A stretch of 64,000 nt of DNA from Monosporascus cannonballus (Eukaryota; Ascomycota; Sordariomycetes; Xylariales). Shown one piece after another: positions 60,142 through 64,000 of the stretch (position 1 is its first letter; the number at the start of each line of letters is the position of its first letter). The stretch is from the NCBI GenBank assembly GCA_004154925.1, contig QJNS01000167.1, positions 1 through 64,000 on the forward strand, given 5' to 3'. The notes under the pieces were generated by a model that saw only the letters and a list, made by a program, of their open reading frames with translations, searched no databases and was not told the DNA's origin. Made by a program: the position numbers and the translations under genes.

Positions 60142-60836
60142 CTATTCAGTGGGGTTTTTGATGAACTTTCTTGGCGCGGGCGCACATTGTTGTGGAGGCG
60201 TTCGCAAGTTTATGCACAGTTCCCAAAGTGGCTTCAGACGTTGCTGCCCCATGTTTAGTGTCGATTTACTGTGACGAAATGGAACCGAGGGAATAGGGCG
60301 AATTGGGGATAGAGAGATTAACTTCGGATGTTGCAACAACTTCAGTTCAGCTGGTCTTGACACGGGCTGTATCTCTACAAGTGCCCATGACGGGCCATAG
60401 GCCTGCGCACGGCCTGAATCGAAGGCTTCGTTTTTAAGGGGATAACATCTTTGGATCGATCTGAGCATCCCACACTCTCTCTATCTTTGCTACGGCGTCG
60501 TACAGCTGCGGTGTCAGTACGAGGGCGACTTATACAGGCCTTGTTGGCTACTACTGCGGATAGCATAGCAGTTGCTACATCTAAGCGCTTCTGCGCAGGA
60601 TACCACTGATTTGGGAGGCAAATACACACTGTAGCTCTACTTCCAACCCGTTAATCCACTATCTAGATGCCATCGAAGCCTAAAGTATCCATTACGCCCT
60701 TATACGAGGCGCAATTAGCGGCCGTGCTTGCTTGCTCATCGCATCAACGTCTATTAAAATACGGAGAACTCGTTCTCATTACGACGAAAACCTAGATACA
60801 AACAGGCATCGCTTGCTACGGACCCATGCTCCATTC
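60142..60836. other. Intergenic DNA downstream of the XRCC4-like gene
   Basis: GC-normal and free of RIP signs, from the Copia duplication to the stop codon of the repair gene. Minus-strand frames at 60142-60468 and 60375-60629 overlap each other and show no domain. It presumably contains the 3' UTR and terminator of the gene, but no specific signal can be pointed out. Confidence 0.5.
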
Positions 60837-62399
60837 TCATAGCTCGTCGTCCGATTCCGTCTTCTCATCAATATCGCCATTAGGAGGAACAGGAGCTGCG
60901 GGCTTCTTCCCCCTCAAGAAGGGCAGATCGCGCGGGGGCGGTTCTTCTTCGTCTTCTTCCTGGTGGCCGCTGTCGGTAGCATTCCCCCGTTGTTGTCGCG
61001 GAGAAGCCGGTTTCGTCCTCGAGCTCGCCGTCCCCTGCTTCTTCACCGCCTTGTTGCCACTGCCACCACCTTTCGGCGCAGCCGCTGTAGCGGCTCGGGT
61101 GGTCCTGGCTCTGCTGCTCCCGCCCCGCGCGGCCGCCTGCTGCTTGCCCCTAGATTGTAGTTGTCGTTGTTTCGGCGGAGGAGGTGGCGGCGGCGGGTTG
61201 CCGTCAATGTCGCCGTCGCTCTCGGTCTCCGCCTCCCGCGCAGCGGCCTCGCTCGCTGTCTCCTCGGCGTCCGTCGTCTCCGGCTCGTCCTCTTCGGGAT
61301 CTAGCTGTGGGCCGCCGTCGGCGCCGGCGACGCTGTCGACCTCCATCTTCACGGAGGCGTCGACATCGTCATCACCATCATCACTGGCGGCCTTCCGCTT
61401 ACCGGCGCGCGAGGCACCTGCAGCCCACCTCCGCGCGGTGGCGTCGGCGCCGGCGACCCGGGTGAGCTTGGCCGGGTCGACGTCGGCGGCGGCTAGCAGG
61501 CGCTGCTGCTGGCGGATCTTGACCTTCTTCTCGTTGAGGAGGTCGCGAAACTTTTCGAGTAGTTGCGCCTCGTCGTCCTCGCGCGCACGAATGAGCTCGC
61601 GCAGCTGGTCCCTGAGCTCAGCGACCGAGGCCTCGAGCGCGCGGGTCCGCGCCGCGGCGGCGGCGAGCTCCTCCTCGACGCGCACGCGCGCCGCGATCGC
61701 CGACACGCACCACGTGAATGACGAGATCTCCTCGTCCGGGTTCTCCGGCAGCTTGATTGCGCCGAGGCGTTGCTGGTGATTTCGGGGTCAATAAGGGGAG
61801 TTCTTTACTGGCGTGAATGGATAGAAGAGTTGGGAACAGACGCACCGTGATTCCCTGGATGTTCTTCCGCACGCAGAGCTCTACGGCAGAGCCGTCCTCC
61901 TGCACTTCGGCTCTGATCTCGATATCGTGCGCCGGTTTGTGGTCGACCAGGGTAGCGGTCAGGATCGCCTCCCACTCGACATCTGTGCAATGACCATTCG
62001 CCGTTTTGTGTTCCCCTATTCTCTTGTGCCGCACTATAACAAATAAATAAAACGGGGTCAGGAGTCAGTCAGTACTTCTGAGATCTAAAAGCCCGTACGC
62101 ACGTGCTGTTGACCCCCTGACACATAGCGATCGAGATTAGGTTTGCGACTAGGCCGCCCGATCCGGTCGCATCGATCTGGGGCCCTTTTCATGCTGGGTG
62201 ACGCAAGCGGTGGGAAGCCAGAGGGGACAGACGAGGGAGGGCACTCACGTTTGGCCGCGAACACCGCCGATCCTTCTGAGCCCCGGAGCCTGAGGTCGAG
62301 CGGTTTCGATCCGTAGGGCATCACCTCCAACAGGAAGAACTCGTCTTCCTTCCCGGATATTGGAAACCGCAGGACTGGTATGTCTGCCATTTCGGGCAT
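60837..62399 (-). CDS. XRCC4/Lif1-like non-homologous end-joining protein (three exons, 424 aa)
   Basis: Exons 62399-62249, 62033-61846 and 61772-60837. Donors GTGAGT and GTGCGT, acceptors TATAG and CCAG; intron 1 has CTGAC-type branch sites, including TACTGAC. Exon phases join cleanly. Residues 1 to about 130 form a beta-rich head (VLRFPISGKEDEFFLLEV, then TDVEWEAILTATL). Residues about 136-206 are a long coiled coil with LLEKFRDLLNEKKVKIRQQ at 184-203, typical of the XRCC4 family. The tail is low-complexity, with a basic AGKRK near 237, eight prolines at 306-313 and an acidic end. XRCC4/Lif1 partners DNA ligase IV in nuclear double-strand break joining. The second ATG (62390-62388, Met4) has the better Kozak context (A at -3, G at +4). 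The assignment rests on the head-coil architecture read by eye. The related XLF or PAXX families are less likely. Confidence 0.8.
61773..61845 (-). other. Intron 2 of the XRCC4-like gene
   Basis: 73 bp, GTGCGT...CCAG with a TTGAC-type branch site near the acceptor. Phase 0. Removing it joins ...GIT to QRLGAIKLPENPDEE, continuing the head domain into the coiled coil. Confidence 0.8.
62034..62248 (-). other. Intron 1 of the XRCC4-like gene
   Basis: 215 bp, GTGAGT...TATAG. It splits a codon after its first base (phase 1), giving ...VFAAK-L-RHKRIGEH. CTGAC branch-site candidates lie 40-60 bases before the acceptor. It is longer than most ascomycete introns, but both splice sites are strong. Confidence 0.78.
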
Positions 62400-63690
62400 G
62401 TCCGCGCGAGCGATATCGTGGCAAGGCGGATGTTGCTCCGCGCGCGATTTAGAGTTTCGTTCCTGAGATGATGTGTGGTCCGCTTGAGACAGTAAATCTG
62501 CGGCCCGAGATTGGAGGGTGACGTTTAATTCAGAGCGTCATTCCGACAGGTACCTCGAAACAGGTGGGGGTGGGGTTATTGATGGTGCTACCAACAATCC
62601 AGTCGACCGGAAGATTACACAGCCTCTTTCAGCTCCCCGTATTGGATGGTATATCTCGAGATATATTGTCAGACGCTGTTATGCCGAGTCAAAATTCCAT
62701 CAAGAAGGGGCAACTCGTATTAACGTCTGCCTACCAAGGTAGGTAGTGTGTCCAGCCAACAAACTGGTCAGGCAGGTGGTTTTAGGGGCTTGGAAGCGTG
62801 CTCCTAGAAGCAACCTCGAAAGATAGGGGCATGACACTTTGCTCCGCCGTCATTCATGGGATTCTTTATGAAGACGGGAATTTAATGTATTATTCTTGTT
62901 TTTTTTTTTAATAGTTCGGTTTGGTTCTCTAGGCAACTGCAGCCGAATGCACCCGTCTTGAAACCGGGAGCCACTTTGCTTTCCTTCCTTACCAAACTTC
63001 TTAGAGAGCTCTACCAAGTGCTACAAGGTATCGCAATAAAAACGAATGGGAAATCGCCTCTGAAATGCGAGAATACCCTTTTGTCGTCGTACATGCGGTT
63101 ATATATATACATATCTCTGTAACTCTCAGATGTATAGATAGAAACGTCCGAAGTCTGTAAGCACCCATTACACATCTCCGTGTCCCTCTAGTAGTGGTAA
63201 GTGCATGATAGCTGGGTTGGTGAGGGGTCAATCGCGCGTCCTCATATTTTCGCGTCCATCTCGCGTTTCTCTCCAGCGCAATCGCCACTGAAGAACGACG
63301 CTATAGGCTGGGCCGAGGGATACATACTTACATACTAGGTATATTTTCGGAGGTGACGGTGTCCCATAGGCCATACACCGTTTGGTGAGATGTCACGTAT
63401 CAATGGAGAAGCTATTCGTTCACCTCTGCTTCGCGTCCAAACACTGTCCGCGGGATCAATTCACTCAAACAGAAAGGCTCAATCAAGTTCACTAGGTAAC
63501 GAGAGGAAGTAGCTTCTGCTCTATTAGCATTAGCACTTCCGAATTAGTGGGCAAATGAAGATAAAGTGTGAGATCCGGCCACTGATTTTGGCATGATTTG
63601 CACATGAGGGACACTGCACGGGCCATTACCAGCCACTGGCACTGTTTGATGGTTCCACCCCTGACTCCAAAAGGGAAACTCAATTTACAA
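62400..63690. other. Intergenic DNA upstream of the XRCC4-like gene
   Basis: GC-normal, not RIP-mutated. Short frames (62518-62742, 62564-62746, 63001-63288, 63492-63683) have no domains and overlap on both strands. A small inverted repeat CCTACCAAGGTAGG occurs near 62730-62745. It likely holds the promoter of the minus-strand repair gene and perhaps regulatory DNA for a gene to the right. No specific element can be fixed. Confidence 0.5.
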
Positions 63691-64000
63691 ATTTAGAACC
63701 CCACTCGGCCCAGTTCAGCAGCGGCCCGGCCTTTCTTGCCCGCCTGCGCTGCCACTGCGACTCTACCACAACCCAAGCCCAGCCGTCTGACCTCTTCCCA
63801 AACCTGTCACCAACATCACACACCTCAAGCAGCAGCACTTCACTCTGCTTGAAGCAGCCAACTCGATCAATCTTCATCCACCCACCAACCATACAACGCG
63901 CTGCATTCCTGACTAAGAATACCGTCCGTCCGTATCACCGCAGCTGTTGGGGAGAGATATTGTATGATTTTTTGTTTTAACTATTCAACTGCTGTTGTTG
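63690..64000 (+). promoter_or_regulatory. Possible promoter / 5' UTR of a gene beyond the right edge
   Basis: The plus strand is strikingly C/T- and CA-rich (runs such as CACAACCCAAGCCCAGCC and CACCCACCAACCATACAACG). This is the usual look of the region just upstream of a fungal start codon. No start codon with a coding frame follows before the window ends. The minus frame 63680-63892 is then a shadow. Low certainty. Confidence 0.3.

Noticed and set aside
60142..60629. Two overlapping minus-strand frames (108 and 84 codons) downstream of the repair gene
   Set aside because: They overlap in different frames, show no domain, and lie where a 3' UTR is expected.
60826..61779. 317-codon plus-strand frame, Ser/Ala-rich
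   Set aside because: It is the antisense shadow of the GC-rich third exon of the XRCC4-like gene. The minus strand has the coiled coil, splice sites and family motifs.

Overview
The window looks like a chromosome segment from a filamentous ascomycete (Pezizomycotina). About 60 kb is a very AT-rich transposon graveyard. The last 4 kb is GC-rich unique DNA holding one intact intron-containing gene. The AT-rich part bears the mark of repeat-induced point mutation (RIP). Coding relics are full of TAA/TAG where Trp, Gln or Arg codons are expected, Cys and His have become Tyr, and LTR pairs differ almost only by C:G to T:A transitions. Species cannot be named from the sequence.

Layout, left to right: a 9-bp tandem repeat (1-100); AT-rich filler; a GC-normal island without a gene model (881-2170); Ty3/Gypsy chromovirus I (2720-9350, + strand); Ty3/Gypsy element II (10385-17658, - strand); a nested complex (18841-37644); CpG-poor AT-rich DNA carrying a Fot1/pogo transposase relic (about 39.99-41.76 kb) that is itself split by a solo LTR (41477-41683); a short GC-normal scrap (43337-43640); a 10.5-kb RIP-like block with unidentified reading frames (43.64-54.21 kb); a 112-bp MITE-like unit; a Ty1/Copia element (54626-60136, - strand); then unique DNA with an XRCC4/Lif1-like DNA-repair gene (60837-62399, - strand, three exons).

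The nested complex can be taken apart exactly from its target-site duplications (TSDs). Chromovirus III (TATAA) was hit in its 3' LTR by element IV (CTTAG/TTTAG). Element IV was then hit in its RNase H region by chromovirus V (GGTCG) and by a solo LTR (ATTTT). All eight intact LTR insertions in the window have recognisable 5-bp TSDs.

The most interesting signal is an accessory gene on the antisense strand of chromoviruses I, III and V, always between the chromodomain and the 3' LTR. It encodes a small protein with a six-cysteine, binuclear-cluster-like motif followed by a charged helical tail. In III and V almost every cysteine has become Tyr with spacing preserved (CX2CX6CX8CX2CX6C). Copy I keeps five of six. 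The gene is not needed for the known gag-pol cycle and its function is unknown.
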